A DNA stretch of 64,000 nucleotides from Bufo bufo (Eukaryota; Chordata; Amphibia; Anura; Bufonidae): positions 402,305,399 to 402,369,398 of the forward strand of contig NC_053392.1 in assembly GCF_905171765.1 (NCBI RefSeq), in the 5' to 3' direction. Positions 1 to 9,730 of this stretch are shown here, one piece after another. The notes beneath the pieces were generated by a model. It saw nothing but the letters and a program-made list of their open reading frames with translations. It was not told the origin of the DNA and made no database searches. The stretch's first letter is position 1, and each line of letters opens with the position of its first letter. The position numbers and the translations under genes are program-made.

Positions 1-462
1 CAGCACGCTTTGCCTCCTCCTGCACGGCGATCCAATCCTTTTCCCGTTTCAGTCCTTGGGCAATCCTCCACAGTGGGAGACCTCACCCCAGACGAACCAA
101 TGCAGGTCGGAGTAGTCAGGGGTCCACTCTTAGCAGTTGAGAGGTCCAGAAGGCAGACTCTCAATCTCTGCCTCTACTGTGCCAAATCCGGGCATATGTT
201 GAGAGACTGTCCTGTCAAACCACCTACAGGTAGGAATGTTAGTTTCGCTGTGTTCTTGTACATACCTGTATACCACGGTTCTTCACATCTAACTCTATGT
301 GTTTCTCTGCAGCTGAACGGAACTGGCCATGAACTCACGGCCTTAATCGATTCGGGCGCAAGCAGCTGTTTTTTTTATTCCAAACTTGCCACGCAGCTAG
401 GAATACCCTTGCGCCCCAAGGAACACCCAACCCGACTCCACATGGTGGACGGCAGTACATAA
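1..462 (+). pseudogene. Gypsy gag C-terminus and protease fragment
   Basis: The frame encodes a retroviral-type zinc knuckle at about 172-213 (C-X2-C-X4-H-X4-C, beginning CLYCAKSGHMLRDC), which binds the element's RNA in Gag. It continues into an aspartic protease active-site segment (ALIDSGASS, near 340-370) that would cleave the Gag-Pol polyprotein. The frame stops at about 460 and coding resumes in the same general region at 481. Between knuckle and protease (about 230-312) there is a pyrimidine-rich stretch ending in a CAG that looks like a retained or inserted segment; I cannot decide its origin. Upstream gag is outside the window. Confidence 0.8.
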
Positions 463-480
463 AAAACCGGACCTGTCTCT

Positions 481-1837
481 TTGGAATCACACCCTCTTAC
501 CCTTTCCATTGGTCGCCACCACCGTGAAGAGATCGTGTGGGACATCGTACCCTCTCCTTTATTTCCTGTTATCTTGGGCATCCCATGGCTTAGAAAGCAC
601 AACCCCCAAATAGACTGGGCCCTGGGACGTGTCACATTTCAGTCCTCTTATTGCATCTCCCACTGCATCTCCTCCGCTCCTGGCTCTCTGCTGGTCCTGG
701 CCTCATCTTCCCGGGTATTACCTGCTAAATACGAAGAATATGCGGATGTCTTTGAGAAAGCAGGGGCAGACACCTTACCTCCCCACAGACCTTATGACTG
801 CCCCATTGATCTACTCCCCGGGGCTCCGCTGCCGTACGGACGGTTATACAACTTGTCTGAGCCCGAGACCCAGGCGCTGAGGGATTACATTGAGGAAAGC
901 CTGGCGAAGGGCTTCATCCGCCCGTCCACCTCCCTAGTCGGTGCAGGTATCTTTTTTGTGGGTAAGAAGGACGGGGGTATTCGGCCCTGTGTGGACTACA
1001 GGGGCCTTAACAACATCACCAGGAAAAATAAATACCCTCTCCCTCTCATCCCTGATCTCCTGTACCGAGTGAAGGATGCCAAAGTGTTCTCCAAGATCGA
1101 CCTCCGGGGGGCCTATAATCTTGTGCGGATCCGTGAGGGCGATGAATGGAAGACGGCTTTTCGTTCCAGATTCGGCCATTATGAGTATCTGGTGATGCCC
1201 TTCGGGCTTTGCAACGCCCCAGCTACCTTCCAAAGCTTTATCAACGATGTCTTCCGCGACCTTCTGGACACATATGTGGTAGTGTATCTGGATGACATCA
1301 TTATTTTTTCCCACACACTCCAGCAGTATGAGAGACATGTGAAGGTAGTCCTCCAGCGCCTTCGGACACACCGACTCTATGGGAAGCTGGAGAAGAGCAT
1401 CTTTGAGGTTCCTTCTATTGAATTCTTGGGATACATACTGTCCCCCGGAAAAGTGGAGATGGACCCCAAAAAGGTTCAGGCCGTCCTAGAATGGCCTATC
1501 CCATGAAACCGACGAATGGTCCAACAGTTCATCGGTTTCGCGAATTTCTACCGTCGCTTCATCCGGAATTTCTCAGCCATATTCGCTCCTATTACTGTCC
1601 TAACCGGGAACAACGTTCCATTTGTATAGACCCCTGCTGCTCATAAGGCCTTCCAAACCCTCCAAAGGCTTTTCAAACAAGCTCCGGTACTGGCGCAGCC
1701 TGACACTGCTCTCCCCTTCTACCTGGAGACAGATGCCTCAGAGAAAGCCGTTGGGGCAGTTCTCTCCAAAAGACAAGGGGAGAAACAACTCCTACACCCA
1801 GTGGCCTTTTTCTTTTCCCGCTTCACCCTCCAGATAA
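481..1837 (+). pseudogene. Gypsy reverse transcriptase and remnant RNase H
   Basis: The reverse transcriptase fingers and palm are well preserved: the [16 protein letters not shown] region (near 960-1010), the [10 protein letters not shown] motif (near 1095-1125) and the catalytic YLDD box (near 1285-1300, YLDDIIIFS). The frame ends at a stop at 1504-1506 and again at 1627-1629, both inside otherwise recognisable thumb and RNase H sequence. The RNase H part jumps from its HPVAFFFSR segment directly to the TYRPGSKNGKADTLSRL tail. This means the central catalytic part of RNase H is missing, probably a deletion between two FFSR-like segments. The product would copy element RNA to DNA in virus-like particles. 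Confidence 0.88.
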
Positions 1838-3431
1838 CATATCGTCCTGGATCAAAGAACGGGAAGGCCGATACCCTCTCCCGTCTTCACGACACCGATG
1901 CCGTGTTTTCACCTCCAGAAACCATCCTTCCAAGCACCTACTTTTTGGCCACACAACATTCATTACTCGAAGAGATCCGACAAGCCAGCGTGACCCTACC
2001 GTCAGAATCAGCACACCTGCCACAAAGGCAGGGTCTACGTTACCATCAGGGAAAGATCTACGTGCCTACTTCCCATCGGGTGCCGATCCTGCAACATCAT
2101 CACGACCACCCAACCGCAGGTCACAGGGGAATATGCAATACCTTAGAGTACGTGCAGAGGCAGTTCTGGTGGCCTTCCCTAGCGGCGGATGTACGCTCCT
2201 TTGTGGGCTCATGCACCATCTGTGCCATGCACAAGAGACCCCACACCCGGCCAGTCGGCCCACTACAACCTCTACCCGTGGCAACGGTGCCCTGGAGGGA
2301 CCTCGCCATGGATTTCCTGGTGGACTTACCGCCTTCACAGGGCCACACTACGATCTTGGTTGTAGTAGATAGATGCAGCAAGATGGCCCACTTTATTCCA
2401 ACGACCGGCCTTCCAACAGCCCAACATACCTCAAAATTGTTTTTACAGCATGTGTTCCGCCTACATGGACTCCCCTCCTCTTATGTATCTGATCGGGGTT
2501 CGCAGTTCACCTCCCATTTCTGGAGCCAATTTTGCCGCTGCCTCCACATCACCCGCAACCTGTCCTCTGCTTATTATCTCCAGTCCAACGGCCAGACGGA
2601 GAGGACAAACCAAACCTTGGAGCAATATCTCCGCTGCTATTCGTCATACCTACAAGACGACTGGGTGGACCTTCTCCCTCTGGCAGAATATGCATACAAT
2701 CAACAGCAGCATACCTCTACGGGACTCTCACCCTTTTATGCGAATTACGGGTACCATCCCTTGATTCTTCCAGACCTTCCGGTGGACATTCCCGTACCTG
2801 AAGTGGCCCAGCGCCTCCGTCGTCTCCGGGGTTTGCTACGTACCCTAGTGCGGAAGCTCCGCACTACCCAGCAACAGCAAAAGACTGAGGCTGATCGGAG
2901 GCGCACCGAGAGCCCCAAGTACAGAAGTGGGGATAGAGTATGGTTATCTTCTCAGCACCTTAAACTGAAAAATTGGGCCCTCCCTATTTGGGACCATTCA
3001 CCATCGCCTCAATGGTCAACGACGTCGCGGCGAGACTAAACCTGCCTACTTCAATTACCATCCATCCGGTGTTTCATGTATCACTACTGAAACCCTACCG
3101 TGCCAACACCCTTGTGGGCAGAGTGACGGTGCCACCCGCTCCCATTCAGGTGGATAACAATGATGAATATAAAGTCCAGGGGATCTTGGACTCCCGCAGA
3201 CGCCGTGGAGTCTTGGAATACCTTGTCCACTGGAAGGGATATGGGCCAGAGGAGTGTTCCTGGGAACCAGCAGGTAACCTTCATGCAGACGCCAAGGTCT
3301 GCGCATTCCACAGGGCTCATCCGGATCGGCCATCCCAGGTTCGCGTCCGGCGGCGGCTCCTTGGTGGGAGGCTCTGTCAGGGAACCAGGGGGACCATTTC
3401 GCATCGGGTTCGCAGGCGCGGGCACAGATAG
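1801..3431 (+). pseudogene. Gypsy integrase with C-terminal chromodomain
   Basis: The integrase starts with an HHCC zinc-binding domain (H residues in HHHDHPTAGHRG near 2095-2130, paired C residues in CTICAMHKRP near 2215-2245). The DDE core follows: first D in the MDFLVDLP segment (near 2310), second in VSDRGSQFTS (near 2485-2515), and E in SNGQTERTNQ (near 2585-2615). A frame change near 2965-2975 separates this from the C-terminal part (2973-3431), which carries a chromodomain (EYLVHWKGYGPEECSWEP, near 3215-3270). In related elements chromodomains direct integration toward modified histones. The frame change makes a full integrase impossible. Confidence 0.88.
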
Positions 3432-3938
3432 CTCCTCCTCATCCTCCTGACAGGACACCTAACGTCAATGTGGCCAGTGCGCCTGCGCGAGTCGGACGCC
3501 GCGTGCGCGGTACACAAGCCGCGTGCGCACGGATACGAGCGTAGTGCACATGCTCCATTCCAGACCACAGGTGCTACTAAGGCTGGGGGAGGGCTTCAGC
3601 CTCCGTCACCGCCCTAAGCCTCCTGGTTGCCCAGCAAATAGGGGAGCGGTCCTGGGTTCACTGTGTACTTAAAGCCAGTCAGAGCCTTGACTCATTGCTG
3701 AGTTATTCAACCTTATGGTGAACACCCAGCTCCCTCCTGTGAACCTGTTGTTTAATCTGACTTCCCAGCTACCGACTCCTTGCCTGTTTCCTCGATTACG
3801 ATTTCTGCTGTCCGCCACGACCCGGAACTGGAACCGACTACCCGATTGGATTGACCTTTTTTGTACTACGCTAATTTTTGGGATTATTTCGTCCCTGGCA
3901 ATGGATTCCATACCTGATCCACTATTCCAGTCCTGACA
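3375..3938 (+). repeat. Probable 3' LTR of the Gypsy element
   Basis: This 564-bp stretch begins TGTCAGG and ends CCTGACA, an inverted terminal pair typical of LTRs. It starts just after a purine-rich tract (GGTGGGAGG) that could serve as polypurine tract, although the integrase ORF overlaps its first bases. It abuts hAT-D coding sequence at 3939. The 5' LTR is not in the window, so the boundaries rest only on the termini; the first CTCAG after the end would be the TSD if the call is right. Confidence 0.55.
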
Positions 3939-6629
3939 CTCAGTCAGGCAGCATTACACACATGGACGTACGGTGTGATGATGATGATGTTGTACCTGCT
4001 GCTGCTTCCTTTGCTGAGTTGTCAGATACAAGTGAAGCGGTTGATGATGACGATGTGTCCGTGGATGTAACGTGGGTGCCCACTCGAAGAGAAGAAGAAC
4101 AGGGGGAAAGTTCAGATGGGGAGACAGAGCTCATCAGTGTGGCATTTTTTTGGTGTGTCTGCCTCTGACAACAGCGATGCCATTTGCAACCTGTGCCAAA
4201 AGAAACTGAGTCGTGGGAAGTCCAACACCCAGCTAGGTACAACTGCTTTGCGAAGGCACATGATCGCACATCACAAACGCCTATGGGATCAACACATGAG
4301 TACAAGCAGCACACAAACTCAAAGCCGCCATCCTCCTCCTGGTCCAGCATCTTCAGCCACGTCAACCACTGCTGTCCTCCTTGCCCCCTCTCAACCATCC
4401 GCCACTCCGTCTCTCGCCTTGAGCAGTTCCTGCTCATCTGCCCACAGTCAGGTGTCTGTCAAGGACATGTTTGAGCGTAAGAAGCCAATGTCACAAAGTC
4501 ACCCACTTGCCCGGCGTCTGACAGCTGACTTGTCTGAACTCTTAGCCTGCCAGCTTTTACCATACAAGCTGGTGGATGCTGAGGCCTTCAAAAAATTTGT
4601 AGCTATTGGGACACCGCAGTGGAAGGAACTCAGCCGAAATTTCTTTGCACAAAAGGCAATCCCCAACCTGTACTCGATTGTGAAAAAGGAAGTAATGGCA
4701 TGTCTGGCAAACAGTGTTGGGGCAAGGGTCCATCTGACCACTGATACCTGGTCTGCAAAGCACGGTCAGGGCAGGTATATCACCTACACTGCGCATTGGA
4801 TAAACCTGCTGACGGCTGCCAAGCATAGAATGCGTGGCTCTGCAGAGAAGTTGGTGACACCTCCTCTACTCCTCCTACTCCATCCTCTTCCATAACCTCC
4901 TCGGCTGAGTCCTCTTCTGCTGCTGCGTCTTGCTCCACATCAACGGCACCCCCCCAGCTCCCAAGGGGCTATTCCACATCCCGGGTACGACAGTGTCACG
5001 CCGTCTTGGGGTTGACTTGCCTGAAAGCAGAGAGTCACACCGGACCAGCACTCCTGTCCGCCCTGAATGCACAGGTGGATCAGTGGCTGACTTCGCACCA
5101 ACTGGAGATCTGCAAAGTGGTGTGTGACAACGGAAGCAATTTGTTGGCGGCATTGAATTTGGACAAGTTGACACATGTGGATGCATGGCACATGTGTGTA
5201 ATCTGATCGTATAACGCTTTGTGCATAAGTACCCAGGCTTACAGGACGTCCTGAAGAAGGCCAGGAAGGTGTGTGGCCATTTCAGGCATTCCTACACGGC
5301 CATGGCGCACTTTTCAGATATCCAGCAGCGAAACAACATGCCAGTGAGGCGCTTGATTTGCGACAGCCCGACACGTTGGAATTCAACACTCCTAATGTTC
5401 GACCGCCTGCTCCAACAAGAAAAAGCCGCCAACGAGTATTTGTATGACCGGGGTGCTAGGACAGCCTCTGCCGAGCTGGGAATTTTTTTGCCACATTACT
5501 GGACGCTCATGCGCAATGCCTGCAGGCTCATGCGTCCTTTTGAGGAGGTGACAAACCTAAAGGCACCGAAGGCACCATCAGCGACATCATCCCATTTGTT
5601 TTCTTCCTGGAGCGTGCCCTGCGAAGAGTGCTGAATCAGGCCGTAGATGAGCGTGAAGAGGAAGAGTTGTGGTCACCATCACCACCAGAAAAAGCCTTAT
5701 CAGCATCGCTTGCTGGACCTGCGGCAACGCTGGAAGAGGAGTGTGAGGAAGAGGAGTCAGAGGAGGAATGGTGCTTTGAGGAGGAGGAGGAAGACCAACC
5801 ACAACAGGCATCCCAGGGTGCTCGTTGTCACCTATCTGGTACCCGTGGTGTTGTACGTGGCTGGGGGTAAGAACATACCTTCAGTGAGATCACTGAGGAC
5901 GAGGAACGGGACATGAGTAGCTCGGCATCCAACCTTGTGCAAATGGTGTCTTTCATGCTGTCATGCCTGTTGAGGGACCCTCGTATAAAAAGGCTGAAGG
6001 AGAATGACCTGTACTGGGTGGCCACGCTACTAGACCCCCGGTATAAGCAGAAAGTGCCTGAAATGTTACCGAATTACCGGAAGTCGGAAAAGATGCAGCA
6101 GTTCCAAAATAAATTAAAAAGTATGCTTTACACAGCGTATAAGGGTGATGTCACAGCACAACGGGAATCTAACAGGGGAAGAGGTGAAAGCAATCCTCCT
6201 CCTACCACGACCACGCCGGCAAGGACAGGATGCTTTACAGACAATTTGATGATGGAGGACATGCAGAGCTTTTTAAGTCCTACACATCGCCACAGCCCTT
6301 CAGGGTCCACCCTCAGAGAACGACTCGACCGACAGGTAGCAGACTACCTCGCCTTAACTGCAGATATTGACTCTCTGAGGAGCGATGAACCCCTTGACTG
6401 CTGGGTGTGCAGGCTTGACCTGTGGCCTGAGCTATCCCAATTTGCGATAGAACTTCTGGCCTGCCCCGCTTCAAGTGTCCTGTCAGAAAGGACCTTCAGT
6501 GCAGCAGGAGGTATTGTCACTGAGAAGAGAAGTCGCCTAGGTCAAAAAAGTCTAGATTACCTCACCTTTATTAAGATGAATGAGGGATGGATCCCGAAGG
6601 GACTGACAGTGGGCGATACATTAGACTAA
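3939..6629 (+). pseudogene. hAT-D transposase (BED zinc finger, hAT dimerisation domain), broken
   Basis: The order of parts is an acidic N-terminal segment (about 3960-4130), a BED zinc finger (WHFFGVSAS...CNLCQKK...HMIAHH, about 4140-4280), a low-complexity Ser/Pro linker, the catalytic region (about 4480-5600), an acidic insertion (about 5645-5800), and the C-terminal hAT dimerisation domain ending in LSERTFSAAGGI and LTFIKMNEGW (about 6470-6600). Frame changes are visible near 4130, 4855, 5180 and 5868, with an in-frame stop at about 5211 (CAA to TAA) and a probable deletion near 5560. A working protein would cut and paste the element. The 5' end is missing: the coding sequence abuts the Gypsy LTR, so the Gypsy element may have inserted into this gene. 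It is a different hAT subfamily from hAT-A, -B and -C. Confidence 0.88.
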
Positions 6630-7340
6630 AAAAGGCCTGATGAGATGAGCTGTCTTGGGCTAAAAATGGTCCACACGCTGCTGTATTTTATCTCTGAATG
6701 CCGGATGACTTGTGTGACTTATCTGCCACCAACTGGGGTTCAAGCCGCAATGTTTTAGGGCACTTTCTGCCTGGGAAACATCAATTTTTCTGGACTCTGC
6801 TACAGCAGCGGCTGCAACAATACCTAATTTTTCTGGCCTCTGGTGCTGCACTGTGGCTTCAAAAACCAAACAAAAAAAAAGGCACATACATGTGTCAATT
6901 CCCCTTCGTGATCTTTACCTTGTTGTGGTGAAGGGGCTTGCGTATCACAGTCAAGTGACCACCTCTATGAGTGTGTTGGCAATGGCAATGTTGGCACACC
7001 CCAGATGATAAGGTCGTTGCTTCATTGTGAACAGACTAAAAGTGATCGGCTGGATAATTTTGCATAGAAAAAACATTAATTTTCTTTGTGATCATCTAAG
7101 GTGATCATTAAAGCCTACTAGGCCAACAATGGGCCCACACTGCAGAATCATTGTTTTCTGGGTCACTTAACTGTCACTGAACTACCTCAGCACAACCATA
7201 GGCTTTGAAAAACCCCCATCGCCTGCAATCTCCCAAACGTGCGCACGAGCACAGTCATCACTACACCAAGATTGATGCATAGAGGTATAAAATGTATGTC
7301 ATGAGTGTGTCAACTATATTGACAACTCTTTGCGGTTGTC
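6630..7340 (+). other. 3' non-coding region of hAT-D
   Basis: No gene is visible. The sequence follows the transposase stop directly and is AT-rich with oligo-A runs, as expected for an element's 3' untranslated part. It runs into the U2-like array without a recognisable boundary. Confidence 0.5.
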
Positions 7341-7420
7341 TAAAATCTATTCCATACACGTCCCCTGATAGGGGATGTAACAGGGATTAAACTGATAGGA
7401 ATAGTACTACTTAACACACC
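7341..7420 (-). pseudogene. U2-snRNA-like sequence, copy A (5' part)
   Basis: Read on the minus strand, the stretch resembles the 5' half of vertebrate U2 snRNA: a GTAGTA branch-site-recognition-like hexamer, then ATCAGTTTAATCCCTGTTACGTCC, and the stem-IIa-like hairpin CCCCTATCAGGGGA. The 5' end differs from true U2, which starts ATCGCTTCTCGG. It is the most downstream unit of a tandem set and is not expected to be a functional U2 gene; no snRNA promoter was recognised. Confidence 0.65.
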
Positions 7421-7440
7421 ACTTCTATCTGGTGGCACAG

Positions 7441-7595
7441 TAGATTGCACGCGCAGTGCCCCAAATTGGACGTAGGAGGACCGACCAAGCATCTTTTTCC
7501 ATCTCCCGGTTCCTAAAATCAATTCCATATACACGTCCCCTGATAGGGGACGTAACAGGGATTAAACTGATAAGAATAGTACTACTTAACACACC
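7441..7595 (-). pseudogene. U2-snRNA-like sequence, copy B (longest)
   Basis: On the minus strand the order is GTAGTA, ATCAGTTTAAT, a GGACG/CGTCC-type hairpin, an Sm-site-like ATTTTAGGA, then CCGGGAGATGGAAAAAG, which resembles the GCAGGGAGATGGAATAGG segment of U2. Colinear similarity over more than 100 bases argues against chance. The 3' part (CCAATTTGGGGCACTGCG) is more diverged. The copy continues head to tail into copy A. Confidence 0.7.
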
Positions 7596-7614
7596 TTATA
7601 ATAATAATAATAAT
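7596..7614. repeat. (AAT)n microsatellite
   Basis: This is a run of TAA/AAT triplets between U2-like copies B and C. Confidence 0.85.
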
Positions 7615-7620
7615 ACTTGT

Positions 7621-7668
7621 GGACGTAACAGGGATTAAACTGATAGGAATAGTACTACTTAACACACC
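7621..7668 (-). pseudogene. U2-snRNA-like sequence, copy C (truncated)
   Basis: Only the first 48 bases of the unit are present on the minus strand (GTAGTA through GTTACGTCC). The truncation falls next to an AAT-type simple repeat (7598-7614), which may mark a rearrangement. Confidence 0.6.
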
Positions 7669-7680
7669 ACTCCTATCTGG

Positions 7681-7843
7681 TGACACAGTAGACTGCACGC
7701 GCAGTGCCCCAAATTGGACGTAGGAGGACCGACCAAGCATCTTTTTCCATCTCCCGGTTCCTAAAATCGATTCCATATACACATCCCCTGATAGGGGACG
7801 TAACAGGGATTAAACTTATAGGAATAGTACTACTTAACACACC
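7681..7843 (-). pseudogene. U2-snRNA-like sequence, copy D
   Basis: This is nearly the same unit as copy B, with the same U2-like order: branch-site hexamer, stem-IIa-like hairpin, Sm-like site and GGGAGATGG segment. It is the upstream-most unit in U2 orientation. It differs from B at a few positions, for example ATAAGTTTAAT instead of ATCAGTTTAAT. Confidence 0.68.
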
Positions 7844-7851
7844 TTATAATA

Positions 7852-8068
7852 ACGCAGAGAGAGGAGTCTGAAGAAGAAGAGTCAGAGGAGGAAGGTGGCT
7901 TTGAGGAGGTGGAAGACCAACCACAGCAGGCGTCCCAGGGGGCTTGTTGTCACCTTTCGGGGACCCTTGGTGTTGTACGTGGCTGGGTGGAGGAAGAGAC
8001 CTTCAATGACGTCAGTGAGGACAAGGAACGGGACATGGCTAGCTTGGTATCCAACCTTGTGCAAATGG
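7852..8068 (+). pseudogene. Second copy of the hAT-D acidic segment
   Basis: This stretch matches the hAT-D coding region at about 5735-5950: the Glu-rich block, then EDQPQQASQGA, CHLSGT, VVRGW and an ERDMASL / SNLVQM block. It preserves the VEEETFNDVSEDKE stretch that is damaged in the main copy near 5868, so it helps to locate that lesion. It is a short duplicated or template-switched fragment downstream of the main gene and has no coding capacity of its own. Confidence 0.8.
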
Positions 8069-8510
8069 GGAGTTTGCGGTTGTGCAAATGTACTGTTTGC
8101 GGTTGTTTGCGGTGCGTTAAACGGGGAGTTTGGTCTGTCACTGTGAAGCGGGCGTAACCCTTACACTACCTGATCGATACAACATCATACCTGATGTTTT
8201 AAAGCACGTTATTCCAAACAATTTAGGAATGTTAGCTGATTTATGCCCTTTATGGATTAAAACCAGACTCTGCGTCAACTATGTAATTTTCCATGGGAGT
8301 TTTGCCATGGATCCCCCTCTGGCATGCCACAGTCCAGGTGTTAGTCCCCTTGAAACAACTTTTTCATTACTATTGTGGCCAGAAAGAGTCCCTGTGGGTT
8401 TTAAAAACTACCTGCCTATTGAAGTCTATGGCGGTTCGCCCGGTTCGCTCGTTCGCGAACATTCGCGTTCGCCGTTCGCGAACGGAAAATTTTATGTTCG
8501 CGACATCTCT
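8069..8510 (+). mobile_element. hAT-type right subterminal region and terminus
   Basis: The segment ends in a block of nested TTCGCGAAC palindromes (about 8433-8495) followed by GTTCGCGACATCTCT, which reads in reverse as an AGAGATGTCGCGAAC terminus. Self-complementary subterminal blocks are typical of hAT ends. No matching left terminus is in the window, so the TSD cannot be tested. The element is probably related to hAT-D, but that link is inferred from adjacency. Confidence 0.55.
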
Positions 8511-8715
8511 ACTCACTTTGTGTTGCCAGCAGTTTAGACATTATTGGCTGTGTGTTGAGTTATGTTGAAGGCACACCAAATTTACACTATTATACAAGCT
8601 GTACACTAACTACTTTACATTGTATAAATGTGTCATATCTTCAGCGCTGTCCCACAAAAATATATAAAAATATTTACAAAAATGTGAGGGGTGTACTCAA
8701 TTTTGTGAGATACTG
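8511..8715 (+). mobile_element. Tc1-like transposon, 3' terminal remnant
   Basis: The stretch ends with a terminus that reads in reverse as CAGTATCTCACAAAATTGAG followed by ACACCCCTCACATTT, a recognisable Tc1-family inverted repeat, next to TA. Only about 205 bp remain, with no transposase. The left edge abuts the hAT terminus at 8510. Confidence 0.7.
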
Positions 8716-8879
8716 TATATATTGATACTATTGAACTATTGCACTATTGTTTTTTCTAATAAATCTACTTATTTCTAATGACCTATTCTATGTTGTATGT
8801 TCCACAGAATTTTATCTATTTAATTATGATTTGTATTTACTTACTATTGTTGCCATTTTTGAGTAGTCACTGGCACTGT
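8716..8879. other. AT-rich spacer, nothing recognised
   Basis: I see no coding, RNA or repeat signature here. Confidence 0.4.
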
Positions 8880-9730
8880 TTTGATTATATCAATATTATT
8901 TACTTATAGCCTCCATCTGCTTCTTTGTTCTTCTCTGCGTTCCAACCTGGAAAACATTTTCTTCATCTGTTCCTCTTTGCATTCCAAGATGGAACGCAGA
9001 TCGGAAACATCCTGGACCTTTTCATTTTCCCCTTGCCCGAAGAGATCCACTTATACATTTATGTCCACTTCCTGCCCTGTCACCACTTCATGCGTTCCAG
9101 TTTGAAGCGCAGACTGGAAATGATATTTCTTAGAATATGACAACCTTCCATTCATCTGAAGGCATCTATCATTACGCCTCCCCACTACTCTAATTTCTGG
9201 AAGTGACATTCATACCATGATATATGCTCTAGAACTTTTCTTAATTGTTACCTTGCGGAGTAATATCGTCTCCAGTGCGATGCGTGCGTTCCATGGCTGG
9301 AGCGCATGAGTTCCTACCAGAAGTGCAATATTCTTTTTTATGTTATACCCCTCCGCAAATCATGGACTGTACTGTAAATTATCTTTTTCATTAGAAGTGA
9401 CATAGTATCATACTACAAGTTATTCCACTATAAGCAACTTATGTGTTTATACATTTCTTTGACGATACTATATGCGTTCCAGGGCTTGAACACATTCGCC
9501 TGTAGGCCTAAACCGGAAGTGACTTCTTATCACCACTTCCGGTTCCTGAATCCCTGCATTTCCAAAAGATAGACCTTGATTGGCAACACATTATGGGATA
9601 TCTCTATTTATATGTGAGTAAATGTATTATATGGTTCTATGCTCCTGAAGAAGAGGACTTATTATTTTCCCCAAACGTGTTGTGCTATGCTTGAATAAAT
9701 ACTTCTAAACTAATTGATGTCCATCCTTGA
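8880..9730 (+). mobile_element. Probable Penelope-like element 3' tail
   Basis: Non-coding sequence with recurring GCGTTCCA and GGAAGTG motifs leads to a CTGAAGA ... CAAACGTGTTG segment (about 9647-9694) and then an AATAAA-like stretch. The CTGANGA/GAAAC-type layout is the one seen in the better hammerhead motifs of the PLEs elsewhere in this window. There is no coding region and no proven TSD, so the family call is tentative. Confidence 0.45.

Larger units (their letters stand above)
1..3938 (+). mobile_element. Ty3/Gypsy chromodomain retrotransposon, 5'-truncated by window edge
   Basis: The domain order is CCHC knuckle, aspartic protease, reverse transcriptase, RNase H remnant, integrase and chromodomain, followed by a probable 3' LTR. 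This order, with integrase after RT and a C-terminal chromodomain, defines the chromovirus branch of Ty3/Gypsy elements in established classification. The reading frame is broken by at least three stops and two frame changes, so the copy is dead. The 5' LTR and most of gag would lie upstream of the window. Confidence 0.9.
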
